A stretch of 64,000 nucleotides of DNA. It comes from Demequina litorisediminis (GTDB lineage: Bacteria > Actinomycetota > Actinomycetes > Actinomycetales > Demequinaceae). Both the position numbers and the translations under genes were made by a program. This document shows positions 46,012-56,610 of the stretch, piece by piece. The stretch spans positions 682,001 through 746,000 of the forward strand of contig NZ_BSUN01000001.1 of assembly GCF_030161615.1 (NCBI RefSeq). Reading direction: 5' to 3'. The notes below the pieces were generated by a model. It was not told the origin of the DNA and ran no database searches. It saw only the letters and a list, made by a program, of their open reading frames with translations. Within the stretch, counting starts at the first letter, position 1. Each line of letters opens with the position of its first letter.

Positions 46012-46916
46012 CCGCGCACCCGCGCCTGTCGATGAACCAGGCGACCCTCAAGCGCGCGACCCTCGCGGAGGCCATCGCCGCCGTACAGGGCGCCGGCTAC
46101 GAGGCGATCGGCACGTGGCGAGAGCCCGTCCAGTCCGTGGGGCTTGCGGAGGCGACCCGCATGATCGCCGACTCGGGCCTGCGCGTCTCGACCCACTGCC
46201 GCGCAGGCTTCTTCACCATGGCGGACGGCCCCGAGCGCACCGCGTCGCTCGACGACAACCGACGGGCAATCGAGGAGACGGCCGCGCTGGCCGCGGCCGG
46301 CGCGCCCGGCTCCCGCGCCGTGCTGGTGCTGGTGGCCGGCGGACTCCCGGCGGGCTCGCGCGACCTCGTTGGCGCTCGCGCCCGGGTGGCCGATGCCCTG
46401 GCCGCCCTGGCGCCCGACGCCGCCGCCGCGGGGGTCACCCTCGCCATCGAGCCCCTGCACCCCATGTACTGCTCCGACCGCGCGGTGGTCTCGACGCTCG
46501 GTCAGGCGCTTGATCTGGCCGCGCCGAACGATCCGGCCGTGGTGGGTGTCGCGGTCGACACGTTTCATCTGTGGTGGGACCCGGCCGTCCTGGAGCAGGT
46601 GGCCCGCGCGGGCCGCGAGGGACGTATCGCCACGTTCCAGGTGTGCGACTGGGCCACGCCGCTTCCGGCGGACGTGCTGCTGGGTCGCCACTACATGGGC
46701 GATGGCGTCATCGACTTCGCTGCGTTCACGGCGGCCGTCGAGGCAACGGGCTATGACGGCGACGTTGAGGTGGAGATCTTCAACGAGGACGTCTGGGCCG
46801 CGCCGTTCGCTGAGGTCGCCCGGCGAACGGCGGAGTCCTTCGCCGCGGCGGTCGCCCCCACCTCGCCACGCCCTAGAAGCGTCAAATGGATCCATTTGGT
46901 GCGTCTAGGGCCTTAG
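46008..46916 (+). CDS. TIM-barrel sugar isomerase/epimerase (AP-endonuclease 2 family)
   Basis: 302 aa as read. Motifs: LSMNQATLKRATLAEAIAAV, GYEAIGTWREPVQSVGLAEA, LAIEPLHPMYCSDRAVVST (metal-ligand Glu), VVGVAVDTFHLWWDP, FQVCDWATPLPADVLLGRHY and a final Glu near VEVEIFNEDVW. Third gene of the MocA-DUF993 operon. Its last dozen codons (SVKWIHLVRLGP) run into the 60-bp repeat, whose centre supplies the stop at 46914-46916, so the natural C-terminus has been altered by the repeat or uses it. Confidence 0.85.
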   Translation: MTAHPRLSMNQATLKRATLAEAIAAVQGAGYEAIGTWREPVQSVGLAEATRMIADSGLRVSTHCRAGFFTMADGPERTASLDDNRRAIEETAALAAAGAPGSRAVLVLVAGGLPAGSRDLVGARARVADALAALAPDAAAAGVTLAIEPLHPMYCSDRAVVSTLGQALDLAAPNDPAVVGVAVDTFHLWWDPAVLEQVARAGREGRIATFQVCDWATPLPADVLLGRHYMGDGVIDFAAFTAAVEATGYDGDVEVEIFNEDVWAAPFAEVARRTAESFAAAVAPTSPRPRSVKWIHLVRLGP

Positions 46917-46940
46917 GCGAGCCAAATGGATCCATTTGAC
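46881..46940. repeat. 60-bp double-palindrome intergenic repeat, copy 2
   Basis: Arms 46881-46899 and 46922-46940 are identical to the arms of the copy at 28696-28755; only the 22-bp centres differ. Its left half overlaps the isomerase coding end, and it precedes maf by 23 bp. Confidence 0.85.
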
Positions 46941-46963
46941 GGGGGTGGCTTAGGGTCGGCGAC

Positions 46964-47605
46964 ATGACCGTGCCGCTGCTGCTTGCCTCCCAGTCCCCCG
47001 CCCGCCTCGCGACCCTGCGCTCAGCGGGGATCGAGCCCGAGGTGCTTGTCAGCGGCGTCGACGAGGACGCGGTCCTCGCCTCGCTGCGTGCCCTGCACGC
47101 GGACCAGGGGTGGGGCGAGCCGGATCCGGCCGATGCGGTACTCGCCCTCGCACGTGCCAAGGCCGAGCACATCGGCGCCGAGTACGACACGAACGCCATC
47201 ATCCTTGGCTGCGACTCGATGCTCGAGATTGACGGAGCCATCCACGGCAAGCCCGGCGATGCGGCCACGGCCCGCGAGCGCTGGCGCGTCATGCGGGGGC
47301 GCACCGGAGTGCTCCACACGGGGCACTGGCTGATCGATGACCGCGAGGACGGCTCCCGCGGCTCACTGGGAGCCTCCAGCGCCACCACGGTGCGTTTCGC
47401 CGCTCTCACCGACGAGGAGATCGACGCCTACGTCGCCACCGGCGAGCCCTTGAACGTGGCGGGCGGGTTCACGGTGGACGGGCTGGGTGGCCCGTATGTG
47501 GACGGCATCGACGGCGACTTCCATGGCGTGGTGGGCGTGAGCCTGCCTCTGTTGCGCCATCTGCTGGCCGAACTGGGCGTGCCCATTCACGCCCTGCGCG
47601 CTTAG
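46964..47605 (+). CDS. maf: Maf-family nucleotide pyrophosphatase
   Basis: 213 aa. Maf signature at the start: [18 protein letters not shown], the conserved SGVDED, then [20 protein letters not shown] and the C-terminal [20 protein letters not shown]. Hydrolyses non-canonical or modified nucleoside triphosphates and has been linked to septum control. Often found near the acyl-CoA carboxylase alpha gene in actinobacteria, as here. No frameshift. Confidence 0.93.
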   Translation: MTVPLLLASQSPARLATLRSAGIEPEVLVSGVDEDAVLASLRALHADQGWGEPDPADAVLALARAKAEHIGAEYDTNAIILGCDSMLEIDGAIHGKPGDAATARERWRVMRGRTGVLHTGHWLIDDREDGSRGSLGASSATTVRFAALTDEEIDAYVATGEPLNVAGGFTVDGLGGPYVDGIDGDFHGVVGVSLPLLRHLLAELGVPIHALRA

Positions 47606-47805
47606 CCGGCGCGGCCCCGGGATCGCCTGAGGCATCGGCCAATTGTGGATCCGCCACAACCTACGCGCACGTAACCCAAGGATTCGCCAAGTTCGTTGTC
47701 GATACCCTACAAAGCGCGCGGAGTGACGTGTCCCGCCGGGCCAAACTTGCCCGCCGCCCCGTCACGGACGGTGGGAGCGCAAGGGCCGCGCGCTACCGTG
47801 GCCAC

Positions 47806-49584
47806 GTGTCCCGTTTCTCCTCCGTCCTGATCGCCAACCGCGGCGAGATCGCCGTCCGAGTCATCCGCGCCTGCGCGGATGCCGGGCTCACGTCGATTGC
47901 CGTGTATGCCGAGCCCGACCGCGACGCGCCTCACGTGCGCCTCGCCGACGAGGCCTATGCGCTGGGCGGCTCGACCGCGGCGGAGACCTACCTCGACATC
48001 GTCAAGATTATCGACGTCGCCAAGCGCTCAGGCGCCGAGGCCATCCACCCCGGGTACGGGTTCCTCTCGGAGAACGCGACGTTTGCCCAGGCTGTCATCG
48101 ACGCCGGGCTCACCTGGATTGGCCCGCCGCCGGCCGCCATTGAGGGCCTGGGCGACAAGGTCAGCGCGCGCCACATCGCGCAGCGCGCAGGCGCTCCTCT
48201 GGTGCCCGGCACCAAGGACCCCGTCGCCAACGCCGACGAGGTCCTCGCCTTCGCCGACGAGCACGGCCTTCCGGTCGCCATCAAGGCGGCCTTCGGTGGT
48301 GGCGGTCGCGGCCTCAAGGTCGCCCGCACGCGCGACGAGATCCCCGAGCCTATTCGACTCCGCTACCCGCGAGGCCGTCGCCGCCTTTGGCCGCGGCGAG
48401 TGCTTCGTGGAGCGCTTCCTCGACAAGCCTCGTCACGTCGAGACCCAGTGCCTCGCGGACAGCCACGGCAACGTCGTGGTCGTCTCCACGCGCGACTGCT
48501 CGCTGCAGCGCCGTCACCAGAAGGCTGGTCGAGGAGGCCCCCGCGCCGTTCCTCACCGACGAGCAGAACGCTCGTCTGGTCGAGTCCTCCAAGGCCATCC
48601 TCATGGAGGCCGGCTACGAGGGCGCCGGCACCTGTGAGTTCCTGGTCGGGGTGGACGGCACCATCTCCTTCCTCGAGGTCAACACGCGCCTGCAGGTGGA
48701 ACACCCCGTGACGGAGGAGGTCACGGGCGTGGACCTGGTGCGCGAGCAGTTCCGCATTGCCGCGGGCGAGCCCATCTCGGTGCTTGAGCCCGTGACGCGC
48801 GGCCACTCCATCGAGTTCCGCATCAACGGCGAGGACCCTGGTCGGAACTTCATGCCCGCGCCGGGCACGCTGTCCACGCTGGTCTTCCCGTCCGGCCCCG
48901 GAGTCCGCATCGACGCTGGCGTCCGCCAGGGTGACACCGTCTCGGGCAACTTCGATTCGATGATCGCCAAGGTCATCGTCACGGGCGCCACCCGTGACGA
49001 GGCGCTGCAGCGCGCCCGTCGTGCACTGGCCGAGATGGTGGTCGAGGGCATGCCCACGGTGGTGCCGTTCCACCGCGCGGTCCTCGACGCCCCCGAATTC
49101 GCTGCCACGTCCGGCACGTTTGGCGTGTACACCACGTGGATCGAGTCCGAATTTGCCGAGGTGGTGGCCCAGGCCGGGCTCGGCGGGCGCGGGCGTCGAA
49201 GAGGTGGCCGATGCCGCCGCCACCGAGCGCGTCGTCGTCGAGGTGGGAGGCAAGCGCCTCGAGGTGGTGCTCCCCGCGTCGCTGGCACGGGCCGGTCGCG
49301 CCAACGCGCGCGGCGCGGCTACGCCTCGTCGCACCCCGCGACGCGCGGGAGGCGCCTCGCGGGCCGCGACGGGCGACGCGCTGACGTCCCCCATGCAGGG
49401 CACCATCGTCAAGGTGGCCGTCGAGGACGGCGCCACCGTCGAGGCGGGCGACCTGGTGGTCGTGCTGGAGGCCATGAAGATGGAGCAGCCCCTGGTGGCT
49501 CACAAGGCCGGTACGGTGACCGGGCTGAGCCACGCCGTGGGCGCATCGGTCTCGTCCGGCACGGTGATCTGCGAGATCGCGTAG
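47806..49584 (+). CDS. acyl-CoA carboxylase alpha subunit (biotin carboxylase + BCCP) (indels)
   Basis: 591 aa after removing bases near 48351, 48524 and 49195. Biotin carboxylase: [37 protein letters not shown], the ATP grasp loop [24 protein letters not shown] and [20 protein letters not shown]. The C-terminal BCCP domain carries the biotin site [11 protein letters not shown]. Partner of the beta subunit at 21.8 kb; substrate of BirA. GTG start follows an unusually long untranslated region (200 bp after maf). Confidence 0.95.
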
Positions 49585-49635
49585 CGGCACTCCGCACGCC
49601 GCCCCCATTAACGCAACTTCAACATTGCGAAAGTC

Positions 49636-49675
49636 TTGACACGTTGGTGAGGCCTTCCCTAGTGTGGCGAAGGCC
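49636..49675 (+). promoter_or_regulatory. efe promoter with overlapping iron-box candidate
   Basis: TTGACA (49636-49641), 18-bp spacer, TAGTGT (49660-49665). Between them TTGGTGAGGCCTTCCCTA (49644-49661) has partial DtxR/IdeR-box symmetry, and GGCCTTC/GAAGGCC (49651-49657, 49669-49675) form an inverted repeat across the -10. Fits iron-dependent repression. Confidence 0.45.
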
Positions 49676-49716
49676 TCGCAGTCGCGACGCCTTCGCCAAG
49701 CCAGGGGGCCGCGTTC

Positions 49717-50577
49717 ATGCTCGCCAACTTCCTCATCGGACTCCGTGAGGGACTCGAGGCTTCCCTCGTCGTCGGCATCCTGATCGCCTACCTGGTGCGC
49801 ACCGAGCGACGCGACCTCACCCGCTATGTCTGGCTCGGCGTCGCCATCGCCGTCACCGTCTCGTTCGCGTTCGGCGCCCTCCTGACGCTGGGGCCGCAGG
49901 GCCTCAGTTTCGAGGCCCAGGAGGCCATCGGTGGCTCCCTCTCCATCGTCGCGGTGGGACTGATCACCTGGATGATCTTCTGGATGGGCAAGACTGCGCG
50001 TCACCTGCGCACCCACCTCGAGTCGTCGATGGACCGCGCGATCGCGGTCGGCAAGGGTGCCATCGTCACCATGGCACTCCTGGCGGTGGGCCGCGAGGGC
50101 CTGGAAACCGCCCTGTTCCTGTGGGCCGGCATCGCCGCCGCGGGATCGTCGGCCGCCCCGATCGCCGGCGCGAGCCTTGGACTTGCCACCGCGGTCATCC
50201 TCGGCGTCATCGTGTATCGCGGCGCGGTGCGCATCAACCTGCGCGCGTTCTTCCAGTGGACCGGCGTCTTCCTCATCATCGTTGCTGGTGGGGTGCTGTC
50301 CTACGGCGTTCACGACCTCCAGGAGGCGGGCATCCTGCCTGGGCTCCACACCTACCTGTTTGACGTGTCCGCTCAGGTACCTCCGAGCTCCTGGTACGGG
50401 ACCGTCCTCAAGGGCATCTTCAACTTCTCGCCGGCCACCACCGTGCTCGAGGCGATCGCCTGGACCGCCTACGTGGTGCCCACCATGATCCTCTTCGTCC
50501 GCAGCGCCTTCGGCGGTCCCCGCCCGGCGCCTGCGACCTCCCCCACTCCCGGCACTGCACCCGCGGCCGCCGCCTAA
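49717..50577 (+). CDS. efeU: iron permease EfeU (FTR1 family)
   Basis: 286 aa, seven transmembrane helices. Two REGLE iron-binding motifs: [20 protein letters not shown] in helix 1 and [18 protein letters not shown] in helix 4. Imports iron after oxidation by EfeB. First gene of efeUOB with gaps of 15 and 4 bp. A Pro/Ala tail ([17 protein letters not shown]) follows the last helix. No frameshift. Confidence 0.95.
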   Translation: MLANFLIGLREGLEASLVVGILIAYLVRTERRDLTRYVWLGVAIAVTVSFAFGALLTLGPQGLSFEAQEAIGGSLSIVAVGLITWMIFWMGKTARHLRTHLESSMDRAIAVGKGAIVTMALLAVGREGLETALFLWAGIAAAGSSAAPIAGASLGLATAVILGVIVYRGAVRINLRAFFQWTGVFLIIVAGGVLSYGVHDLQEAGILPGLHTYLFDVSAQVPPSSWYGTVLKGIFNFSPATTVLEAIAWTAYVVPTMILFVRSAFGGPRPAPATSPTPGTAPAAAA

Positions 50578-50592
50578 CCCCGAGGAGTCACG

Positions 50593-51753
50593 GTGTCACA
50601 CCGTCATCTCACCCTGCCCACGGCCGGCATTCTGGCCGCCGTCACCCTGACCGCCTGTGTGCCGAACGAGGAGCCCTCCGACGGTGCCATCGACGTGGTC
50701 TCCACGGCCGATGCCTGCGACGTCGCCTCCACGGACGCTCCCGCGGGCTCGATCGTCTTCTCGGTGTCGAACGAGGGCGACGACGTCACCGAGTTCTATC
50801 TGCTGGCCGAGGACGGACTGCGGGTCATCTCCGAGGTCGAGAACATCGGGCCGGGCCTCACCCGTGACCTGGTGGTCCAGGTCCCCGAGGGCACCTACCA
50901 GACCGCGTGCAAGCCCGGCATGGTCGGCGAGGGCATCACCGCCGACTTCACCGTCACCGCGTCCGACACCGAGGTGGCCGTGTCAGAGGACCGCGCCGAG
51001 CTGCTGGCCAGCGCCTCCGAGCAGTACGTCCTGTACGTGCGCGACCAGGTGTCGACGCTGGTCGCCAAGACGGAGGCATTCCTCGACGCCTACACGTCGG
51101 GCGACGACGATACGGCGCGCGACCTGTACGCCGACGCTCGCGTCCACTGGGAGCGCATCGAGCCCGTCGCCGAGTCCTTCGGCGATCTCGATCCCTCGAT
51201 GGACCTGCGCGAGGCGGACCTCGAGGAAGGCGACGAGTGGACCGGGTGGCACCACATGGAGAAGGACCTGTGGCCCCCGGCCGAGGGGTACGAGCTCACG
51301 GACGCGGAGCGTCAGGCGCTCGCCGACAAGGCTCGCCGCCGACACCGCGGAGGCTCTCGGACCGCGTGACGGCCGAGGACTTCACCTTCGAGCCCTTCCA
51401 GATCGGCAACGGCGCCAAGGAGCTGTTGGACGAGGTCGCCGCGGGCAAGGTCACGGGCGAGGAGGAGTTCTGGTCGCACACCGACCTGTGGGACTTCCAG
51501 GCCAACGTGGACGGCGCCTGGGTGGCCTTCGAGGTGCTGCGTCCGCTGGTCGAGGAGTCGGACCCGACCCTGGTGTCCAACCTCGAAGAGCGGTTCGACT
51601 CGCTGAACGCCCTGCTCGCGGAGCACGGCACCATCGAGGACGGCTTCGACCTCTACACGGACCTGTCAGAGGGCGAGGTGCGTGAGCCTCGCCACGTCGG
51701 TCGATGCTCTTGCTGAGCCCCTGTCCAACCTCACCTCCGCCGCGGTGCTGTGA
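50593..51753 (+). CDS. efeO: iron uptake lipoprotein EfeO (three frameshifts)
   Basis: 386 codons after removing bases near 51331, 51353 and 51687. GTG start after GAGGAG. Residues 1-22 are a lipoprotein signal (AAVTLTAC). Cupredoxin-like domain (GSIVFSVSNEGDDVTEFYLL) then the M75 peptidase-like imelysin domain with the HWERIEP motif, GWHHMEKDLWPP (conserved His-x-x-Glu) and EEFWSHTDLWDFQANVDGA. Binds iron outside the membrane and passes it to EfeU. Confidence 0.93.
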
Positions 51754-51757
51754 CCCT

Positions 51758-53069
51758 TTGACTCACGACGACACCGCGCCTGCTGACGCTCCCACGCGGG
51801 GCGTCAGCAGGCGCGCACTGCTCGGTGGCGCCGGCGCGGGAATCGCGGCACTCGGCATCGGCGCGGCAGGAGGCTTTGCCGCGGGCCGCTCAACCGCGCC
51901 AGAGGTGCAGTCTGCGGCGACCTACCCCTTTCAGGGCACCCACCAGTCGGGCATCGTCACACCCCAGCAGGACCACCTGCACTTCGCCGCATTTGATGTC
52001 ACCACCGACTCTCGTGACGCACTCATCACCCTGCTGCGGCAGTGGAGCGCCGCGGCCGTCAGCCTCACCGCCGGCCAGGACATCGGCATGGGCACGGACG
52101 GCGGCAGCTACGACGCCCCGCCCGACGACACGGGCGAGGCGCACGGCCTCAGCGCCAGCGGGCTCACACTCACGTTCGGCTTTGGCCGCTCGCTCTTCGA
52201 GGCCGATGGCGTGGACAGGTTCGGCCTTGCCGACCGCCTCCCCACAGCGCTGATCGAGATGCCGCACTTCTCCGGCGACGACCTCGAGCCGGGGCGCGTC
52301 GGCGGAGACCTGTGCGTGCAGGCCTGCGCGGACGATCCTCAGGTCGCCACACACGCGATCCGCAACCTTGCGCGGATCGCGTTCGGGACGGCCGCGCTGC
52401 GGTGGGACCAACTGGGCTTTGGACGCACCTCGTCGACCACCCGTGCCCAGACCACGCCCCGCAACCTCATGGGCTTCAAGGACGGCACCGCCAACCTCAA
52501 GGCGGAGGACGCGTCCCTCGTGGACGAACACGTGTGGGCATCGGCCGATGACGGCGCCGCCTGGATGGCGTCCGGCACCTATCTGGTCGCGCGCCGCATC
52601 CGTATCCTCACGGACACCTGGGATCGCACCTCGCTGCGCGAGCAGGAGCAGGCTCGTCGGGCGCACCAAGGGTACGGGCGCACCGCTCAGCGGTGGCGAC
52701 GAGTTCACCGAGCCCGACTTCGAGGTCGCGGGCCGCGACGGCGCTCCGCTGATTCCCGTGGACTCGCACGTCCAGATGGCGCACCCCGCCCAGTCGGGGG
52801 TGCGGATGCTGAGGCGCGGCTACAACTTCACCGACGGCGCTGACTCGCTCGGACGCCTGAACGCCGGCCTGTTCTTTCTGGCGTTCGTCCGCGACCCCGG
52901 GACGCAGTTCGTGCCCCTGCAGTCGAAAATGTCGAAGTCGGACCTCATGACCGTCGAGTATCTGCGCTCGACGGGCTCCGCCCTCTTCGCGGTGCCCGCG
53001 GCGATTCCCGCTGGCGCCACCGTCACCGAGAGCACCGGCCGCTTCATCGGCGACGCCCTGTTCTCGTAG
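51758..53069 (+). CDS. efeB: deferrochelatase/peroxidase EfeB, Tat-exported (one frameshift)
   Basis: 436 aa from a TTG at 51758, four bases after efeO; no ATG or GTG fits better, so the start is tentative. Tat signal SRRALLGGAGAGIAALG. DyP-type peroxidase: HLHFAAFDVTT, LTLTFGFGRSLFE, GGDLCVQACADDPQVATHAI, RNLMGFKDGTAN (catalytic Asp of GxxDG) and the proximal heme His region DSHVQMAHPAQSG. Inserted base near 52651. Oxidises ferrous iron or removes iron from heme. Confidence 0.93.
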
Positions 53070-53124
53070 GCGCCTTCGCCGTCCCTTTCGCACCATCTGT
53101 GACCTGCGCGGTAGCGTGAACGCC

Positions 53125-55082
53125 ATGGATTCCGCTCAGCGTCGCGCCCTCGGACTCGTCGCGGTGGCCGCATGGCTCCTTATCGACTCCCTGCGCACCG
53201 CCGGTCCCCTGCTCCTCGACCTGTCCGAATCGGGACCCGCGCCCGCCGCCCTTGCCGCCGTCGCCACCGCCGCCGGTGCGGCGCTCATCGCATGGATCGC
53301 CTCGGAGACGGCGAAGCATCTCGGGCACGGTGGCACCGTCGCCTTCCTTATCTCTGTCGTGGCGGTCTTCCGCCTCGCTCTTCCGGTGTTGTCCGGGACC
53401 TGGCTCATCGGCGCGGGGCTGTACCTGCTGGCGCTCGCCCTCGCGGCCGTCGTCATGACGGCGCGGGTGGCACTCGGCAACGGTGGTGGATCCGCGCTCC
53501 TTGCAGGCACCTCGCTGGGTGCCGGCGCCGCGCTCGCGGAGCAGGCCCTGCTGCGCACCTTCGATGCACCCTGGCGTCAGGATGAGTGGGGCTGGAACGC
53601 CCTCGCCGTGGTCGCTGTGCTCGCCATCGTGAACGGCATCAGGTGCCGCGACCTGGAGCCGGCACCGTCCTCGCGTGGCTGGTGGGCGTACGGCCTGTAC
53701 TGGGCGGGGCTGCTGTTCGGGTTCGCGAACCTGGCGTGGATCAACGTGCAGGCTGATGTGCGGATGTCGGGCGGCCTGATCCTCGGCATGCTCGGCGCGG
53801 TGCTGGGCGCTCATCTCGCGTCGCAGTCGACCGCGCTGACGGTGCCGCTGCGCGTGACCATCCTTGGCCTCGGCGCGGTCGCCGCTGCGGTGGCGTTCCT
53901 CACCACGGGCACCACTGCGGCCATCGCGATTCCCGTCGCGGCGGCCGCCGCGGCACTCGGAGCGGCGCTCGCCATCCGCCCCGCGGATGTGGCTCCCGCC
54001 GCGCGCTTCGGCGCCACGCTCGTCTTCATCGCGGCGGTGCTGGCACCGCTGGCGCTCACGACGATCGACCGATTTGCCGAGGTGCCTCTGGCCGCGGAGG
54101 CCGTGATGGCCGTCACCGTCATCGCCGTCATCATCGGCGGTGGGGTGCGCGGCTGGGACCTCGCGCGCGGCACGGCGCTCGGCGGCGTCTGGCTCCGCGT
54201 GGGCGTGTTCACGCTGCTCGGTGCGGGTCTCGCGGGCTGGACGTGGAACACCTACGAGCAGCCGCGCGCGTTCACCATGGACTTCCTCACGGAGCCCATC
54301 GCGATGACATGGAACGTCCACCAGGGCATCGCCCCCACCGACCAGGGTGGTCCGGCCATTCGGCTCGACGACATCGCGACCGAGCCTCGAGACGGTCGAC
54401 GTCGCCATGCTTCAAGAAGTCGATCGCGGCGGCCTGCTGGGTGGCGGCACCGACATGGTCGAGTACCTCGCGGGCGAGACCCGCATGGAGATCGCCTACG
54501 CCCCGGCGGCAAGCGCCCAGGTGGGCAACGCGATTCTGACGTCGCGCGCCCACAGCGGCGAACGCACCATCGAGTTGCCCGAGGCTCCCGACGGCCCCGC
54601 GCGCTCAGCGCTCGCCATCGACTTCATGGGAGCGACCTACGCGTCCGCACAACTGTCCGGAGACCAGGCCGATGCCGCGGCAGAGCAGGCGGCCACCCTC
54701 GCCTCGGCGCTGGCTGGCACAGAGGTGGCCGTGGTGGGTGCCGATCTCGGCGACGCGCTGGGAACCGAGGCCCCCGACTCCTCCGCCCTCGACACGCTGG
54801 CGGACGCCGGGTGGGATGCGCTCGCTCACGGCTCCGCCACGGTCGACGGCGAGGAGATCGCCGGCGTCGGCGTCATCATCGGCCGTGCCGTGACGCTCGA
54901 CGAGGTCGCGGTCGTGGCGACCGTGGGGTCCGACCACGCCCCGCTGATCGCCAGGGTCACTCCACTGGAGCCTGCTCAACGATCCCGCGGACGGTGACGG
55001 GGCCGAGCCGTCTGCCACGCCAAGCCCGAGCGCATCGGCCACCGCCTCGCCGTCGCCCAGCACGAGCGACAGCGAGGGCTAG
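53125..55082 (+). CDS. multi-pass membrane protein fused to endonuclease/exonuclease/phosphatase domain (two frameshifts)
   Basis: 651 aa after removing bases near 54387 and 54969. Residues 1-385 hold about a dozen hydrophobic helices (LVAVAAWLLIDSLRTAGPLL, VVAVLAIVNGIRC, GVWLRVGVFTLLGAGLAGWT). Residues 400-630 form an EEP domain: MTWNVHQGIAPTDQGG, DVAMLQEVDRGGLLGG, and the terminal SDHAPLIARVTP. The tail is a Ser/Pro/Ala stretch. EEP domains act on phosphodiesters or phosphoinositides; here activity, and whether the domain faces outside, are unknown. Directly after efeUOB but 55 bp away. Confidence 0.75.
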
Positions 55083-55084
55083 CC

Positions 55085-56486
55085 TCACACCTTGGCGGCG
55101 TCTCCCATGTGGTGCAGGCGCCGCGCCACCTCGGACACCGTGCCGGACAGCGACGGGTAGACGGTGAAGGCAGATGCGATCTGATCCACGGTGAGGTGGT
55201 TCGCGAGCGCCAGTGTCAGCGGGAAGATGTGCTCGCCTGCGCGCGAGCCGACGATGACGGCGCCGAGCACCTGCCCGGTCACGGTGTGGCCAAAGATCTT
55301 CACGAAGCCCTGATCGATGCCGAGCATCTTGGCGCGCGGATTGCGGGCGAGGTCCAGCTTCGAGACCTCGTAGAAGATGCCACGTTCCTTGAGTTCTGCC
55401 TCGCTCGCTCCCACGGACGCGATCTCGGGGGCCGTGAACACGTTGGAGGCCACCCGGCGCAGGTCGATGGGGGTGACGGCATCGCCGAGCGCGTGGGCCA
55501 TGGCGATGCGCCCCTGCGTCGCGGCAACCGAGGCGAGGGGGAACACGCCGGTGCAGTCGCCGGCCGCGTAGACGCCGCGCGCCGAGGTGCGAGAGACCTT
55601 GTCGACCATGATGTAGCCGCGCTCGTCGAGGGCGACGCCCGCCTCCTCGAGGCCCACGCCTGCGGTGTTGGGGACCGAACCGACGGCCATGAGGCAGTGG
55701 CTGCCCTCGATGACGCGGCCGTCGGCGAGCGTGACGCTCACGCCGTAACCGGTGTTGGCGACGGCCTGAGCCCGGCCGCCGACGACGTCCATGCCACGCT
55801 CGTGGAAGATGTCGGTGATGAGGTCCGATGCCTCGGGGTCCTGCGTCGGGAGCACGCGCTCGCCCGAAGCGATGAGGGTGACGTGCGAGCCCAGCAGGTT
55901 GTACGCACCCGCGAACTCCGCCCCCGTCACGCCGGAGCCGACCACGATGAGGTGCTCGGGGAGTTCCTTGAGGTCGTACAGGCCTGGGTCCAGGTGAGGA
56001 TGCGCTCGCCGTCGGGCTGCGCATCGGGCAGGATGCGCGGGCGTGCTCCGAGGGCAAGGAGAATGGCGTCCGCCTCGAACTCGTCGTCGTGCGTGGCGAC
56101 GCGGGTGGGGCTGAGCAGCCGCCCCTCACCCTCGACCACGCGAATGTCATTCTTCGCCATGCGCGTCGCGATGTCGTAGGACTGCTTGAGGACCAGGCTT
56201 GCGGACACGGTCGTTGACGGCCTGGAGGTCGACGCTGTGCTCGGAGCGCTCCGAGGTGTCGGAGCCGTCGCGGTCGCGGATGCCCAGGCTGCGGCGCGCG
56301 GTCCGCGATGGTGCGCCACTCGGCCGTGGCGATGACGGTCTTCGACGGCACCACGTCGGTCAGGACGGCGTTGCCGCCGAGTCCCTGCCGTTCGATGAGG
56401 GTGACCTCGGCACCTTGCTTGACTGCGACAAGGGCGGCCTCGTACCCGCCCGGGCCGCCACCGACGATGACAATGCGTGGGGACAT
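55085..56486 (-). CDS. NAD(P)H dehydrogenase (quinone), flavoprotein reductase LpdA type (indels)
   Basis: 465 aa after removing bases near 56288, 56199 and two at 55984. Pyridine nucleotide disulfide reductase fold: RIVIVGGGPGGYEAALVAVK, second dinucleotide motif LIVVGSGVTGAEFAGAYNLL, and FAD site GVYAAGDCTGVFPLASVAAT. The redox-active Cys pair is missing: the segment reads GLGGNAVLTDVVPSKTVIA. That matches mycobacterial LpdA (quinone reductase) rather than dihydrolipoamide dehydrogenase. Convergent with the gene at 53125 (two-base gap). Confidence 0.88.
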
Positions 56487-56610
56487 AGGACCATTGTCCC
56501 GCATGCTGAGACTCGGGTGGCGCAGCGGCGACAGAGCCGCCACCGCGGCGCGGCAACGCCGGTCCCGCGTGGCCGATGCATCGGCCGGGTGACCGCATTA
56601 GGCTCGTTCC

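Noticed and set aside
48427-48436. AAGCCTCGTCAC in the biotin carboxylase as an inserted base
   Set aside because: It encodes the conserved DKPRHVE motif in frame and needs no correction.
53044-54408. 454-codon minus-strand frame
   Set aside because: Antisense to the transmembrane part of the EEP fusion protein; extreme Arg/Gly/Glu bias.
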